64,000 bases of DNA from Pseudomonas entomophila L48 (GTDB taxonomy: Bacteria; Pseudomonadota; Gammaproteobacteria; Pseudomonadales; Pseudomonadaceae): the NCBI RefSeq assembly GCF_000026105.1, contig NC_008027.1, positions 2,928,501 to 2,992,500 of the forward strand. Direction: 5' to 3'. The position numbers and the translations under genes are program-made. Below are positions 39,028 through 47,588 of the stretch, piece by piece. The notes under the pieces are model-generated. The model worked only from the letters and a program-made list of their open reading frames with translations, did not search any database and had not been told where the DNA came from. Within the stretch, counting starts at the first letter, position 1. Each line of letters begins with the position of its first letter.

Positions 39028-39672
39028 ATGATCCAGTCCGACCTCGACCTGTTCGGTCCTCAGCCGCAACGCCTGGCCAGCCACACCGTGCTGCTGCCCG
39101 GCTTCGCCCTGAAGGACATCGAGCCGCTGCTGGACGCCCTGCGCCCGATCCTGCGCGCCGCGCCGTTTCGCCACATGCACACGCCCGGCGGCCAGCGCAT
39201 GGCGGTCGCCCTGACCAACTGCGGCGCGCTGGGCTGGGTCAGCGACGAACGCGGCTACCGCTATATCCCCACCGACCCGAAAACCGGCCAGCCGTGGCCC
39301 GCCCTGCCAGCGGTTCTGCTGAACCTGGCCAGCCAGGCAGCGGCGGTCGCCGGATTCGAGGGCTTCGTGCCCGACGCCTGCCTGGTCAACCACTACGTGC
39401 CTGAAACACGCCTGAGCCTGCATCAGGACCGCGACGAACAGGACTATGGCCACCCGATCGTGTCGATTTCACTGGGGCTGCCGGCCGTGTTTCTGTTTGG
39501 CGGCCTGCAGCGAAGTGACCGCACCCAGCGCATCCCCCTGAACCACGGGGACGTGCTGGTGTGGGGCGGCGAAGATCGCCTGCGCTTTCACGGGGTATTG
39601 CCGATCAAGCCCGGTGTGCACCCTCGCCTGGGTGAGCGGCGCATCAACCTGACCCTGCGCAAGGCCGGATAG
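39028..39672 (+). CDS. alkB: AlkB, Fe(II)/2-oxoglutarate-dependent DNA alkylation repair enzyme
   Basis: A 214-residue dioxygenase that oxidatively removes 1-methyladenine and 3-methylcytosine lesions. The iron ligands are visible as HxD in RLSLHQDRDE and the later His in LRFHGVLP; the 2-oxoglutarate Arg pair is in GERRINLTLRKAG, and VNHYVPETRLSLH holds the conserved NxY. Length is close to E. coli AlkB (216). It is unrelated to its curli and TPS neighbours. Confidence 0.93.
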   Translation: MIQSDLDLFGPQPQRLASHTVLLPGFALKDIEPLLDALRPILRAAPFRHMHTPGGQRMAVALTNCGALGWVSDERGYRYIPTDPKTGQPWPALPAVLLNLASQAAAVAGFEGFVPDACLVNHYVPETRLSLHQDRDEQDYGHPIVSISLGLPAVFLFGGLQRSDRTQRIPLNHGDVLVWGGEDRLRFHGVLPIKPGVHPRLGERRINLTLRKAG

Positions 39673-39682
39673 CGGCACAGCT

Positions 39683-39766
39683 CCCTGTAGGAGCCAGCCT
39701 TGCTGGCGAAACAAGGCGCAGCCTTGTCGGGGCCCCCTTCGCCAGCAAGGCTGGCTCCTACAGGGG
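39683..39766. repeat. Inverted REP pair, GTAGGAGCCAGCCTTGCTGG class, overlapping a stop codon
   Basis: CCCTGTAGGAGCCAGCCTTG and its reverse complement flank about 30 bp. The right-hand element supplies the TAG stop of the convergent LysR gene (39758-39760). Confidence 0.88.
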
Positions 39767-40723
39767 GATGGCGGCGTCCTTGAACCACTCCCGGCGCTCA
39801 TCGAACGCCGCCCGGATCGCCCCAGCCATTACCTGCACCAGCGGATCACCCTCGGTGTCGGCATTGACCGCCAACCACACCCGCCGCCGCATCGGCGCCT
39901 GGAACAACCCCGGCAAGGCCAGCAAGCCACGGTCCAGATGCCCCGCGTAATGCGGCAACAGGCCAACGCTGGCACTGCACTTGATCAACTGGCAGTACAT
40001 CTCATAACCCTGGATGCACGTCACCCCCGCAGCCCGGCCTGCAAGCAGGGCCTGCCACTGGGCAAGCGCGGCAACGCCCTCCTCTCCCTGCCATTGCACC
40101 AACATGTAGTCCTGCAGGTCCGCCAAGCTGCCCGGACGATTCGCTTCACGCACATAGCGCTTGGCAATGTGCGGCAGGTACTCGAGGGTGGCCAGGGCCT
40201 CGGCAGGCATTTCAAACAAATCGGGGGCGCGCAGATCACCCAACCAAAGCGCCACGTCGACCTCCTGGCCCGGGCTCTGGCGGCCATCGAGGGTGACCAC
40301 TTCAAGGCGCATCCCCGCGTGTTGGCGCACCAGGTTGATCAGGCTGCGCCCCAGCAAGTCCTGAAGCAGCGGCTCAGTCACCGCAAGGCGAACTGGCGAG
40401 ATCTGCGCGCGCGCGGGCGCCGGCTCATTGGGCTCACGCGCCTGCAAGGCCAGCAGCAACCGCTCGCCTTGCTGGCTGAGTACCGGCGTGTTGTTGCGGT
40501 TGATGAACAGGCCATAGCCCAACCGCGCCTCCAGCACGGCCAGGCGCTTGCGCAGCGCCACTGGTTTGAGATTCAGCCGCCGCGCCGCCTGCATGAAGCA
40601 GCCGCAACGGGCGGTGATCACAAAGCAGTCCAGGGTCTGTTCGTCCAGGGCCAACGGCACCTGCGGGCGAACGACGGGCACGGCGGATTCCGGGGCTCGC
40701 CCCCGGGACAGGTCGATCGGCAT
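39758..40723 (-). CDS. LysR-family regulator downstream of the TPS/TonB operon
   Basis: A 321-residue LysR-type regulator. The N-terminal HTH (about 26-85; TLDCFVITARCGCFMQAARR, then LRKRLAVLEARLGYGLF) is preceded by an unusually long 25-residue leader. The C-terminal effector domain runs from about 110. It lies 51 bp after the PpiC-type gene on the same strand; from memory, P. aeruginosa has a regulator gene at the matching place in its pdt locus (PA0701). Its last codons and stop come from a REP element. Confidence 0.82.
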   Translation of the reverse strand: MPIDLSRGRAPESAVPVVRPQVPLALDEQTLDCFVITARCGCFMQAARRLNLKPVALRKRLAVLEARLGYGLFINRNNTPVLSQQGERLLLALQAREPNEPAPARAQISPVRLAVTEPLLQDLLGRSLINLVRQHAGMRLEVVTLDGRQSPGQEVDVALWLGDLRAPDLFEMPAEALATLEYLPHIAKRYVREANRPGSLADLQDYMLVQWQGEEGVAALAQWQALLAGRAAGVTCIQGYEMYCQLIKCSASVGLLPHYAGHLDRGLLALPGLFQAPMRRRVWLAVNADTEGDPLVQVMAGAIRAAFDERREWFKDAAIPL

Positions 40724-40774
40724 CCCTTGCCTCCCACGGGCCCGACGCCCGGGCCCGGTTTTTCCATGATGGGT

Positions 40775-41731
40775 CTAGCGGCTGCTCTCCAACACCTGGT
40801 TCAACGCTGCGCCATCGATGCTCAGGGTGGCGCTGTCGAACATGCCCTCGACGTAGGCCTTGGCCACCTGCTCCTGGCGCTGGGCGCGCAACAACTGGCG
40901 CAGGCGCGGCGCAACTTCGTCGAACGTCGCCGCGCGGGCCGGTTGCTGCTCGACCAGCTTGACGATGTGATAGCCCGCTGCGCTCTGCACCGGTTCGCTG
41001 ACCGTACCTGCCTTGAGCCTGGAGACCACGCCGCGCACCTCCGGCAACAGCTGGGCCAAGGCCTGCAAACCCGTGTCACCGCCGTTGGCGGCCGTGCCGG
41101 CATCTTGCGAGTGCTCGCGGGCCAGGGCGGCGAAGTCGGCGTCGCTGGCCTGCGCCTGCTTGGCCAGCGCCTGGGCCTGCTTGCGCACGGCCTCGTCATC
41201 CTTGGGGTTCTCCACCCGCAGGAAAATCTGGCTCAGGCGGTAGCGCGCCGGCAACTGCAAGCCGGCCTTGCCGGCCTCGTAGGCTTGCTTGAGCTCGGCA
41301 TCGCTGGGGTAGTCGTCGGGCACCTTGCTCACCGATTCGAGGTAGTCGCGCAGCACGATCTGCTCGGTGGCGGCACGGGTCTGGGCCTGGATGTCCGGGC
41401 GTTGCAGCCACCCCTGGGCTTCGGCCTGCTGGTACAGCGCCTTTTCCGCCAGGCGTGCGCGGATCCAGGCTTCCAGTGCCGGCCGGTCACCGCGCAGGCT
41501 GACGCGGGCCTCCTCGGGCAGCTGGGCGAACAACGCCTTGAGCTCGCCGCTGCCGACCTGCTGCTCACCCAGCCGGGCCAGGGTCGGGCCACTGTCGATC
41601 GCAGTCTGGAGGGCCGATGCCGCCGGGCGCGCCGCCGCCACCGGCTGGTCACCCGGGCGCAAGGCCAGGGCGACCGCCACCGCGACCAGGGCCAGCGCGC
41701 CAGCGCCGGCCCAGAGCGCACGCGCCGTCAC
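40775..41731 (-). CDS. PpiC-type peptidyl-prolyl isomerase, membrane-anchored
   Basis: A 318-residue periplasmic folding factor. One membrane anchor (about 5-24; ALALVAVAVALAL) is followed by a SurA-like helical region and a parvulin domain (about 175-275; YRLSQIFLRVENPKDDEAVR, then GYHIVKLVEQ). It probably helps fold a secreted or outer-membrane client of the operon. The ATG overlaps the YbjN-like stop by 4 bp. Resembles the PpiC-type protein of the P. aeruginosa pdt locus. Confidence 0.87.
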   Translation of the reverse strand: MTARALWAGAGALALVAVAVALALRPGDQPVAAARPAASALQTAIDSGPTLARLGEQQVGSGELKALFAQLPEEARVSLRGDRPALEAWIRARLAEKALYQQAEAQGWLQRPDIQAQTRAATEQIVLRDYLESVSKVPDDYPSDAELKQAYEAGKAGLQLPARYRLSQIFLRVENPKDDEAVRKQAQALAKQAQASDADFAALAREHSQDAGTAANGGDTGLQALAQLLPEVRGVVSRLKAGTVSEPVQSAAGYHIVKLVEQQPARAATFDEVAPRLRQLLRAQRQEQVAKAYVEGMFDSATLSIDGAALNQVLESSR

Positions 41732-42192
41732 GAGGCGCTCACCGCTTCGCTGCCGGTCTGCTCAGCGACGTTGCGGCTGTAGTCGCGCAGGTAGACGATG
41801 AACTCCTGCAGCAGGCGATCCCACAGCAGCAGGCTGCCCAGCAGGTGCTTCTCGCTGACGCCATCGGCGACCACCACATCCTTTTCCATCACCAGGAACT
41901 CGCCTTGCACCGACAGGCGCGCAAAGCGCCGCGAAGCGTTCCAGCGCTCGGCCAGCCCCGCCGGCAGCTCGCCCTGGATACGCAGGGCGCAACTGAAGGT
42001 GAAATCGAGGAACTCGCCCTCCTGCCCCTGTGCACGATTGCCGAAACGTACGGCATAGCCCACGCCCTGGCTGGCACTGAGCAACTGCACCACGGCATTC
42101 TGCTCGCTGCGGTTGACCCGGCAGCCGGCGTCCTGCAACAGCTTGGTGAGAGAATCGGCGCTCACGGTTTCGATCAGGGTGACTTCGGTCAT
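41728..42192 (-). CDS. YbjN-domain protein
   Basis: A 154-residue cytosolic protein matching the YbjN fold: SLTKLLQDAGCRVNRSEQ at the start, FLDFTFSCALRIQ in the centre and LLWDRLLQEFIVYLRDYS at the end. The fold is chaperone-like and related to type III secretion chaperones; YbjN proteins influence motility and surface traits in enterobacteria. Here it may serve an operon client, which is speculation. ATG 42192 follows GGAAGGCAAG. Confidence 0.72.
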   Translation of the reverse strand: MTEVTLIETVSADSLTKLLQDAGCRVNRSEQNAVVQLLSASQGVGYAVRFGNRAQGQEGEFLDFTFSCALRIQGELPAGLAERWNASRRFARLSVQGEFLVMEKDVVVADGVSEKHLLGSLLLWDRLLQEFIVYLRDYSRNVAEQTGSEAVSAS

Positions 42193-42221
42193 GTCTTGCC
42201 TTCCTTGTGGTGGTTGAATCG

Positions 42222-42869
42222 TCACGGGTTGACGCCCTTGGGGGCATCGAACTGGCTTTCGTAGAGTCGATCGCCGTAAGCCTGGGCCAGCTCCTCGAAG
42301 CGTACCCGGGCGCCGCCAGCGAAGGGCTGGTGCATCTTCATGACATCGGCGATATCGACCTTCTCGTAGGCGGCCAGCATCTCCTTGGCCACCCCGTACA
42401 TCTGCTGGTTGCGCGCCTGGCACTGGCTCACCTGGCCGTCACGTTCGGTCAGTTGGGCCTGCAGCGCGGCGCGCTCGCCTTCCTTGCCACGGGCCATGCC
42501 CAGCAGGTCTTCGTAGGCTTGCTTGTACTTGTGCAGTTGCTCGTTGCTGCTGGCCACCAGCGCCTGGGCCTGGCTGTGCATGGCTTGCTGCTGGCCGGCC
42601 AGTTGCTCGCTCTGGCCGCGCGCCTTGGCCAGCTGCGCGGTCAGCTCACGCACCTGCGCCTGGGCGGCGTCACGTTGCTGCTCGGCGGCCTGGCGGGCGG
42701 CGCTGGCCTGGGCCTGCTCGCTCTGCAGGGCCTGCAATTGCTGGGTGGTGCTGCGCAGCTGGGCGCGCAGGCGTTCCTCGAGGGTGTCGGCCGACACCGA
42801 GGCCGCCAGGCTCGCGCCCAGGGCCAGCATCAGCCAGGTGCAACGACGGCGATAGGCTCCCTTGTTCAT
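42222..42869 (-). CDS. Periplasmic coiled-coil protein of the TPS/TonB operon
   Basis: A 215-residue protein with a signal peptide (LALGASLAASVSADTL, cleavage near residue 27), a long Gln/Ala-rich coiled coil from about 30 to 140, and a compact C-terminus (EKVDIADVMKMHQPFAGGAR). Architecture resembles periplasmic tethers such as YbgF/CpoB N-termini, but no specific family was recognised. It lies between the porin and the YbjN gene in one transcript. Confidence 0.72.
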   Translation of the reverse strand: MNKGAYRRRCTWLMLALGASLAASVSADTLEERLRAQLRSTTQQLQALQSEQAQASAARQAAEQQRDAAQAQVRELTAQLAKARGQSEQLAGQQQAMHSQAQALVASSNEQLHKYKQAYEDLLGMARGKEGERAALQAQLTERDGQVSQCQARNQQMYGVAKEMLAAYEKVDIADVMKMHQPFAGGARVRFEELAQAYGDRLYESQFDAPKGVNP

Positions 42870-42884
42870 GCCCGTGCTCCTTCC

Positions 42885-44585
42885 CTAGAACCGCGTGTTG
42901 ACTTCAAGTTGTAGCACATCGATATCAAACGGCGCGCCGTAGACGGCTTCGCTGCTCAACCAACGGGCTGTGGCGTAGACGTTGTCGGCCAGGCCGTAGT
43001 TGCCGCCGAGGAAGTAGCCCTTGGCGTTGGTGCCACCCAAGTGGAAGCTGGAATCGTTGAAACCGTCCGGCAGCGCGTCGGGCTCGATGCGCTTGTAGCC
43101 GGCAAACAGGTTCCAGTCGCCCGCCTTGCGCATGTCCAGGGCATTGCCCAGGGTGAACTGGAACATCCAGGCATCACTGCCGCTCTTGATGTTGCCGTTC
43201 TCGTCGACGTTGTTGGCCAGCTGGCCGGCCGCGCGCTTGCGCATGTCGCCCTCGTCGTAGGCCAGGTTGTGGACGTAGTTGGCCTGGCTGCGCAGCTTGA
43301 AGTCGTGGGGCAGGTCGGCGTCCCACACCAGGTTCAGGTCGAGCAGGTCGAACTCCGAGGCGATCCCCACGAACTGCGGCTGCGGCGTGGCCGCCGGGTT
43401 GGCCGGGTTGGGTGTGATGTCGCGCAGCAGGAACAGGGTGTTGCCCTTCTGCATGAAGGTCGGCCGGGTTTCGTCGCTGTCGCAGCCCGGTTGGCCGTTC
43501 CACGGTGCGCAGGGGCTGGAGCGCTGGCCTGCGATATCGTCGAAGCGGTAGTAGGCCATGGCGCCCTTGAGTCGGTGGTGGTCGTTGATCGCCCACTTGG
43601 CGCCGAGCTGGGCGCCGTACAGCCACTTGTTCTCGCTGTCTTCCTTGTCGAAACCGTTGCTGCTGGCGCTGTCGTCGCTGTACTGCACCGGGAACGCGCC
43701 GACGGTGCCGAACAGGCTGAGGTCGCGGTTCAGCGGCTGGTCGAAGATCGCCGCCACGCCGTCGAAGTTGAGGTCGTGGGAGTACAGGATATCGGTGGAC
43801 ATGAACGGGTTGGCGATGCGCCCGCCGGTCAGGGTCAAGCGCTCGCTCGGGCTCCAGCTCACATAGCCCTGGTCGAGCCACAGGTCCTTCTTGCCGAAGC
43901 CGCCGCCCAGGTTCTGGGTGGTCGATACCGGGTTGTTGTTCGAACCGGTGGCGATGCGGATGCCCGCCACCCAGTTCTCGGCCAGCTGCGCCTTGAGGCC
44001 GAAGCGTGCGCGCAGACGCAAGATGCTGTCGCGATCTTCCCGCGTGTTGAGCAACGGCGGCAGGCTGGAACTGCTGTTGGGATTGACGTCGTAGGGCCCC
44101 TTTTCGTTGAGCTTGGCGAAATCGACGATCTCGTTGCTGTTGCCATCGGCGTAGTAGCGCGACTCGCCGCGCAGGCGCAGGTCACCGTCGAAGCTGATGC
44201 GCGAAGCCCAGTCGGGGAGTGTGTTGGGCGCGGCCCAGTTCTCCTGCTTGGCGGTGTTCATCACCTCGGCCTTGATCTCATCGCGGATCTGCTGGCGAAC
44301 GATGGCCGGCACGTATTGCACCCGTACTTCGCCATTGGCCGCCGGGGCCTGGGCGACGATCGGCGCGGCGCTGGTGGCGGCGCGGGCCTGCTGGGCCTCG
44401 CGCTCGGCCTGGGCGATCAGCGCGTCGGCCTTGTCCTGCTTGAGCACGCCCTGCTCCACCAGCAGGCGGATCAGGTTGACGGTCGCGTTCTCCGACGGCG
44501 CGGCGTGGGCGACGGCCGGACCGACCGCGGTGGCGGCGGCCAGCAGGCCGAGCGCCAGGGTCAATCGGTTCACTGGGCACTTCAT
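42885..44585 (-). CDS. Putative outer-membrane porin of the TPS/TonB operon
   Basis: A 566-residue beta-barrel protein. Signal peptide about 1-28 (LLAAATAVGPAVAHAAP); a short coiled/alpha segment (VNLIRLLVEQGVLKQDKADA), typical of the putative-porin family; then a barrel ending LQLEVNTRF with a terminal Phe. Start 44585 is chosen because AGGAGTTGCAAACCC precedes it and it begins the signal sequence; a start at 44627 would add 14 residues. A TonB-ExbBD set in the same operon suggests energised traffic, but this is not a TonB-dependent receptor: no plug or TonB box was seen. Confidence 0.78.
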   Translation of the reverse strand: MKCPVNRLTLALGLLAAATAVGPAVAHAAPSENATVNLIRLLVEQGVLKQDKADALIAQAEREAQQARAATSAAPIVAQAPAANGEVRVQYVPAIVRQQIRDEIKAEVMNTAKQENWAAPNTLPDWASRISFDGDLRLRGESRYYADGNSNEIVDFAKLNEKGPYDVNPNSSSSLPPLLNTREDRDSILRLRARFGLKAQLAENWVAGIRIATGSNNNPVSTTQNLGGGFGKKDLWLDQGYVSWSPSERLTLTGGRIANPFMSTDILYSHDLNFDGVAAIFDQPLNRDLSLFGTVGAFPVQYSDDSASSNGFDKEDSENKWLYGAQLGAKWAINDHHRLKGAMAYYRFDDIAGQRSSPCAPWNGQPGCDSDETRPTFMQKGNTLFLLRDITPNPANPAATPQPQFVGIASEFDLLDLNLVWDADLPHDFKLRSQANYVHNLAYDEGDMRKRAAGQLANNVDENGNIKSGSDAWMFQFTLGNALDMRKAGDWNLFAGYKRIEPDALPDGFNDSSFHLGGTNAKGYFLGGNYGLADNVYATARWLSSEAVYGAPFDIDVLQLEVNTRF

Positions 44586-44623
44586 GGGTTTGCAACTCCT
44601 GTGGGTCAGTCGTGCTTCGTTGT

Positions 44624-45307
44624 TCATGGCCGGCGCCCCTGCAGGGCGATCTTCACCGGCAACGTCAGGCTGGCGGGCGGGCGCTGGTCGAGGGCCGGCG
44701 CCGCACGCAAGGCGGCGACCACCTGGGCGTCCACCTCGGGCTCGCCGCTGCCGCGCAGCAGCTCGACGCGGGTGATCTCGCCGGCGGCGCTGAGCCAGAT
44801 CTCGGCCTGCAGGTTGAACACCAGGTTGCGCAGCTCGGGGTTGTCGCGCAGCAGGCGCTGGAAGGCGTAGGCCAGGTACTGGCTGTAGGTGCCGTTGCCC
44901 AAGCCCCCACCGCCGCCACCGGCCATGCCGCCGCCCTTGCCGGCGCCGACGTTGAAGCTGTCACCCCCCGCCTGTGCGTCGCCGTCCATCTGCATCGGTT
45001 CGGCCAGGTCCTGGGCGGGGTCCGGCGCGTCCTCGGCCGGCTTGACCTCCTCGGCCTCGGGCACCGGTTGCGGCTCGACGATCTTCTCCTCGACCGGTGG
45101 CTCGGGCTCTTTCGGTGGCTCGGGCGGCGGTGGCGGCGGTGGCGGTGGGGGCGGCGGCAACGGGATGATCGCCGGCACCTTGGGCGCCTCGCGGCGCACC
45201 CCGGCCATGTCGTTGGCCCACTGCCACAGCAGCCAGGCCAGGCCCGCGCCCGCCACGGCGAGCACGGCCCAGGTCAGCGGGCGGCGGGGGTTGGCTGTAC
45301 GTTCCAT
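44624..45307 (-). CDS. TonB-family energy transducer
   Basis: A 227-residue TonB: one membrane anchor (about 10-28; WAVLAVAGAGLAWLLWQW), a periplasmic linker with a run of 12 prolines, a Glu/Pro/Lys stretch (PEPPVEEKIVEPQPVP) and a Gly-rich patch, and a C-terminal TonB domain (about 140-225; NLVFNLQAEIWLSAAGEITR). The matching P. aeruginosa gene is, from memory, tonB4. It overlaps exbD upstream and is followed by the porin gene. Confidence 0.87.
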   Translation of the reverse strand: MERTANPRRPLTWAVLAVAGAGLAWLLWQWANDMAGVRREAPKVPAIIPLPPPPPPPPPPPPEPPKEPEPPVEEKIVEPQPVPEAEEVKPAEDAPDPAQDLAEPMQMDGDAQAGGDSFNVGAGKGGGMAGGGGGGLGNGTYSQYLAYAFQRLLRDNPELRNLVFNLQAEIWLSAAGEITRVELLRGSGEPEVDAQVVAALRAAPALDQRPPASLTLPVKIALQGRRP

Positions 45308-45315
45308 GCCTGCCC

Positions 45316-45741
45316 TCACCCCTGGTTCGGCTTGCCGGTAACCAGCCCGACCTGGGCCAGTTCGAGGCGGCGCAGCAGGTCGAGCACCTCGACCACCTTC
45401 TGGTACTGCACGCCGGCGTCGCCGCGCACGATCAGCGGGAAGTCCGGGTTGCGCGCCTTCTCGCTGCGCAGGCGGTCCTCCAGCTCCTGCAAGGTCACCG
45501 GGTAGGCGTCGAGAAACACCTGGCCTGCGTCGTTGATCGAGATCGCCTTGGTCTTGGGCTGGGCCAGCGACACCGAGGCGCTGGCCTTGGGCAGCTGCAC
45601 CTGGATGCCCGACACCTGGGCGGTGGCGGTGAGGATGAACATCACCAGCACCACCATCAGCACGTCCACCAGCGGGGTGATGTTGATGCTGTCCACCGCG
45701 GCGTCGGCGTCGTCGTCATGGGCGTTGTTCACGGATGCCAT
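45316..45741 (-). CDS. exbD: ExbD-family proton channel subunit
   Basis: A 141-residue ExbD/TolR protein: one membrane helix with the conserved aspartate in NITPLVDVLMVVLVMFILTA and a periplasmic domain ending in the RGDAGVQYQKVVEVLDLLR motif. With the ExbB-like protein upstream it forms the proton-driven motor for TonB. ATG 45741 follows GGAGGCAGCC. Confidence 0.9.
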   Translation of the reverse strand: MASVNNAHDDDADAAVDSINITPLVDVLMVVLVMFILTATAQVSGIQVQLPKASASVSLAQPKTKAISINDAGQVFLDAYPVTLQELEDRLRSEKARNPDFPLIVRGDAGVQYQKVVEVLDLLRRLELAQVGLVTGKPNQG

Positions 45742-45751
45742 GGCTGCCTCC

Positions 45752-47557
45752 TCACGCCGGGACCGACGGGCTGACGGCACGGCCCTGGGGGCGCTGCGCC
45801 GCTTCGCCGGCCTGCCCTTCGCCATGCAGCTCGGCCAGGCGGGTGATGAACTCGTCGACGAACACCCGCATGTCGGCGCCAACCTCGCGATTGCGCGTGG
45901 TCAGGCGGTTGTAGCCGAACAGCGCGGGAATCGCGACGAACAAGCCCATGGCGGTGGCCAGCAGCGCGGCGGCCATGCCCGGGGCGATGGCGTTGATGTT
46001 CACGTCACCGGCCATGGCCGTGCCGAGGAACACCACCATGATCCCCAGCACGGTGCCCAGCAGGCCGATGTAGGGGCCCCCGGCAATGGCGTTGGACAGG
46101 GTCGAGAGTTTGGCTGAAAGCACCTGGTTCTCGCGGGTGCGCACGCCGTCCATGGAGCAGCGGATCGCCTCGATGGTGGCGGCGGACACCAAGGTGGTGT
46201 CCGCGCCTTGGGCGCGGCGGGTGCGCAGCTCCTGTACCGCCACCAGGTACAGGCGCCACAGCGACGAGCCCTGCAACCGTTGGTGCAGGCCTTGGTCGTC
46301 GGCGAACTGCTCAAGGCGCGTGCCCACCGTGGCGAAGTGTTCGCGGAACTGCGCGTTGGCCGCGGTGACCCGGCTCAGGGCGCGCTGCTTGCGCAGCATG
46401 ATCACCCACGACTGCACCATCATCAGCACCAGCACGGCGATGATCACCCAGGCATCGACCGGCACCGCCTTGAGCAGGAAGCCCAGGCTGCCGAAGCCGA
46501 AGCCCGACTGCTCTTCATCGGCGCCATAGGCCACCAGGCGCGACTCGGCGCCCTGGGCCAGCGCATCCGCTTGCAGGCTGGCCTGGCTGCGAGCCACGCG
46601 GGAGATGCGCAGCTCATCCAGCGCGCCGACGAAGGGGGCGAAGCCGCTGGCAGGCGTGCCTTCGCTGGCGGGCAGGTCGCCACCGATGCCCACCGCGCCA
46701 GTGAATGCCGCCAGGCTGGCAGCCAGGCGGGCCACAGGCTGGCCATCGACCAGCAGGCTCAGGCTGCCACCCTCGCCCACCAGGGCCAGGTGCTGCCACT
46801 GGCCGGCCGTCAGCGCCTGGTTGGCGCTGACGCGCTGGCCATCCACCTCGACAAAGGCCACGCCCTGGGCCAGGCCCAGCAGCAAGCTGTGCCCCGCCTC
46901 GCGCCGGGCCAGCAGCAGCTGTTCGCCCACCGCCTGGTCCTGGCGCAGCCAGGTGCTGAAGGTGAAGGCCGCGCTGGCCGGCAATTGCAGCGAAGCACTG
47001 GCCGGTAGTTGCAGGGCCTGGCCGCCGAGCTGAATGGCCCGGCCGATTACACCGTCGACCGCCACGGCCTGGCCTTGCAGTTGATTGCCGTAAGGGCTGG
47101 CATCGCGCGGGCTGGTGCCGTCGAAGTGGTACAGCGCGGTGTAGTCGGCGTCGAAGCTGGGCTGGCCGTTGGCGGCCTGGGCCTTGGCGTTGCCGTAGTA
47201 CATCCACAGGTCCTGGCGCTGGCCGGGCTCGATGCGCGGCACGTCGACCCAGATCAGGGCCATGCCCATCAGCGGGTCGAACTGCTCGATATGGTGGTTG
47301 AGCACGGTCTTGTCGTCGGCGCCGACGAAGCGAATGTCCGCGCCGGTCTCGCTGACACCATCGAAGGTGAAGTTGCCGGTGTGCAGGCGCACCAGCAAAG
47401 CAGTGCGGCCCAGCGCCTGGGTCAGGCCTGCGCCTTGCGGGGTGGTGTCCACGGCAATCTGCTTGCGGTACAGCCAGTCGTCCTGCCACCAGGCGCTGGC
47501 GCTGCCCGGCAGGGCGAAGCCCAGGCACAGCAGCAGGGTCAATATCAGGCGTTGCAT
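45752..47557 (-). CDS. ExbB/TolQ-family protein with large N-terminal DUF2341/LamG-like periplasmic region
   Basis: A 601-residue protein about 2.5 times the usual ExbB length. Signal peptide about 1-22 (LLLCLGFALPGSASAWW); DUF2341-like WWQDDWLYRKQIAVDTT through DLWMYYGNAKA (about 23-130); a concanavalin/LamG-like domain (about 150-330; FTFSTWLRQDQAVG, WQHLALVGEG, ALDELRISRVARS); then the MotA/TolQ/ExbB core with three membrane helices (about 370-390, 480-500, 525-545; GGPYIGLLGTVLGIMVVFLG). The periplasmic lectin-like part may sense envelope or exoprotein polymers. Confidence 0.85.
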   Translation of the reverse strand: MQRLILTLLLCLGFALPGSASAWWQDDWLYRKQIAVDTTPQGAGLTQALGRTALLVRLHTGNFTFDGVSETGADIRFVGADDKTVLNHHIEQFDPLMGMALIWVDVPRIEPGQRQDLWMYYGNAKAQAANGQPSFDADYTALYHFDGTSPRDASPYGNQLQGQAVAVDGVIGRAIQLGGQALQLPASASLQLPASAAFTFSTWLRQDQAVGEQLLLARREAGHSLLLGLAQGVAFVEVDGQRVSANQALTAGQWQHLALVGEGGSLSLLVDGQPVARLAASLAAFTGAVGIGGDLPASEGTPASGFAPFVGALDELRISRVARSQASLQADALAQGAESRLVAYGADEEQSGFGFGSLGFLLKAVPVDAWVIIAVLVLMMVQSWVIMLRKQRALSRVTAANAQFREHFATVGTRLEQFADDQGLHQRLQGSSLWRLYLVAVQELRTRRAQGADTTLVSAATIEAIRCSMDGVRTRENQVLSAKLSTLSNAIAGGPYIGLLGTVLGIMVVFLGTAMAGDVNINAIAPGMAAALLATAMGLFVAIPALFGYNRLTTRNREVGADMRVFVDEFITRLAELHGEGQAGEAAQRPQGRAVSPSVPA

Positions 47558-47588
47558 GAGGGCTCTCCAGGGCGATGCCGGTCGGGGT

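Noticed and set aside
39938..41782. A 614-codon plus-strand open frame opposite the LysR and PpiC genes
   Set aside because: It spans two well-supported opposite-strand genes and their intergenic gap, and its composition is that of an antisense frame.
42885..44585. Considered as a TonB-dependent receptor because of the adjacent TonB-ExbBD genes
   Set aside because: No plug domain or TonB box was seen, and the size and N-terminal helical segment fit the putative-porin family.
44624..45307. The run of 12 prolines considered as a sequencing artefact or frameshift
   Set aside because: The frame continues into a good TonB C-terminal domain, and polyproline linkers are normal in TonB.
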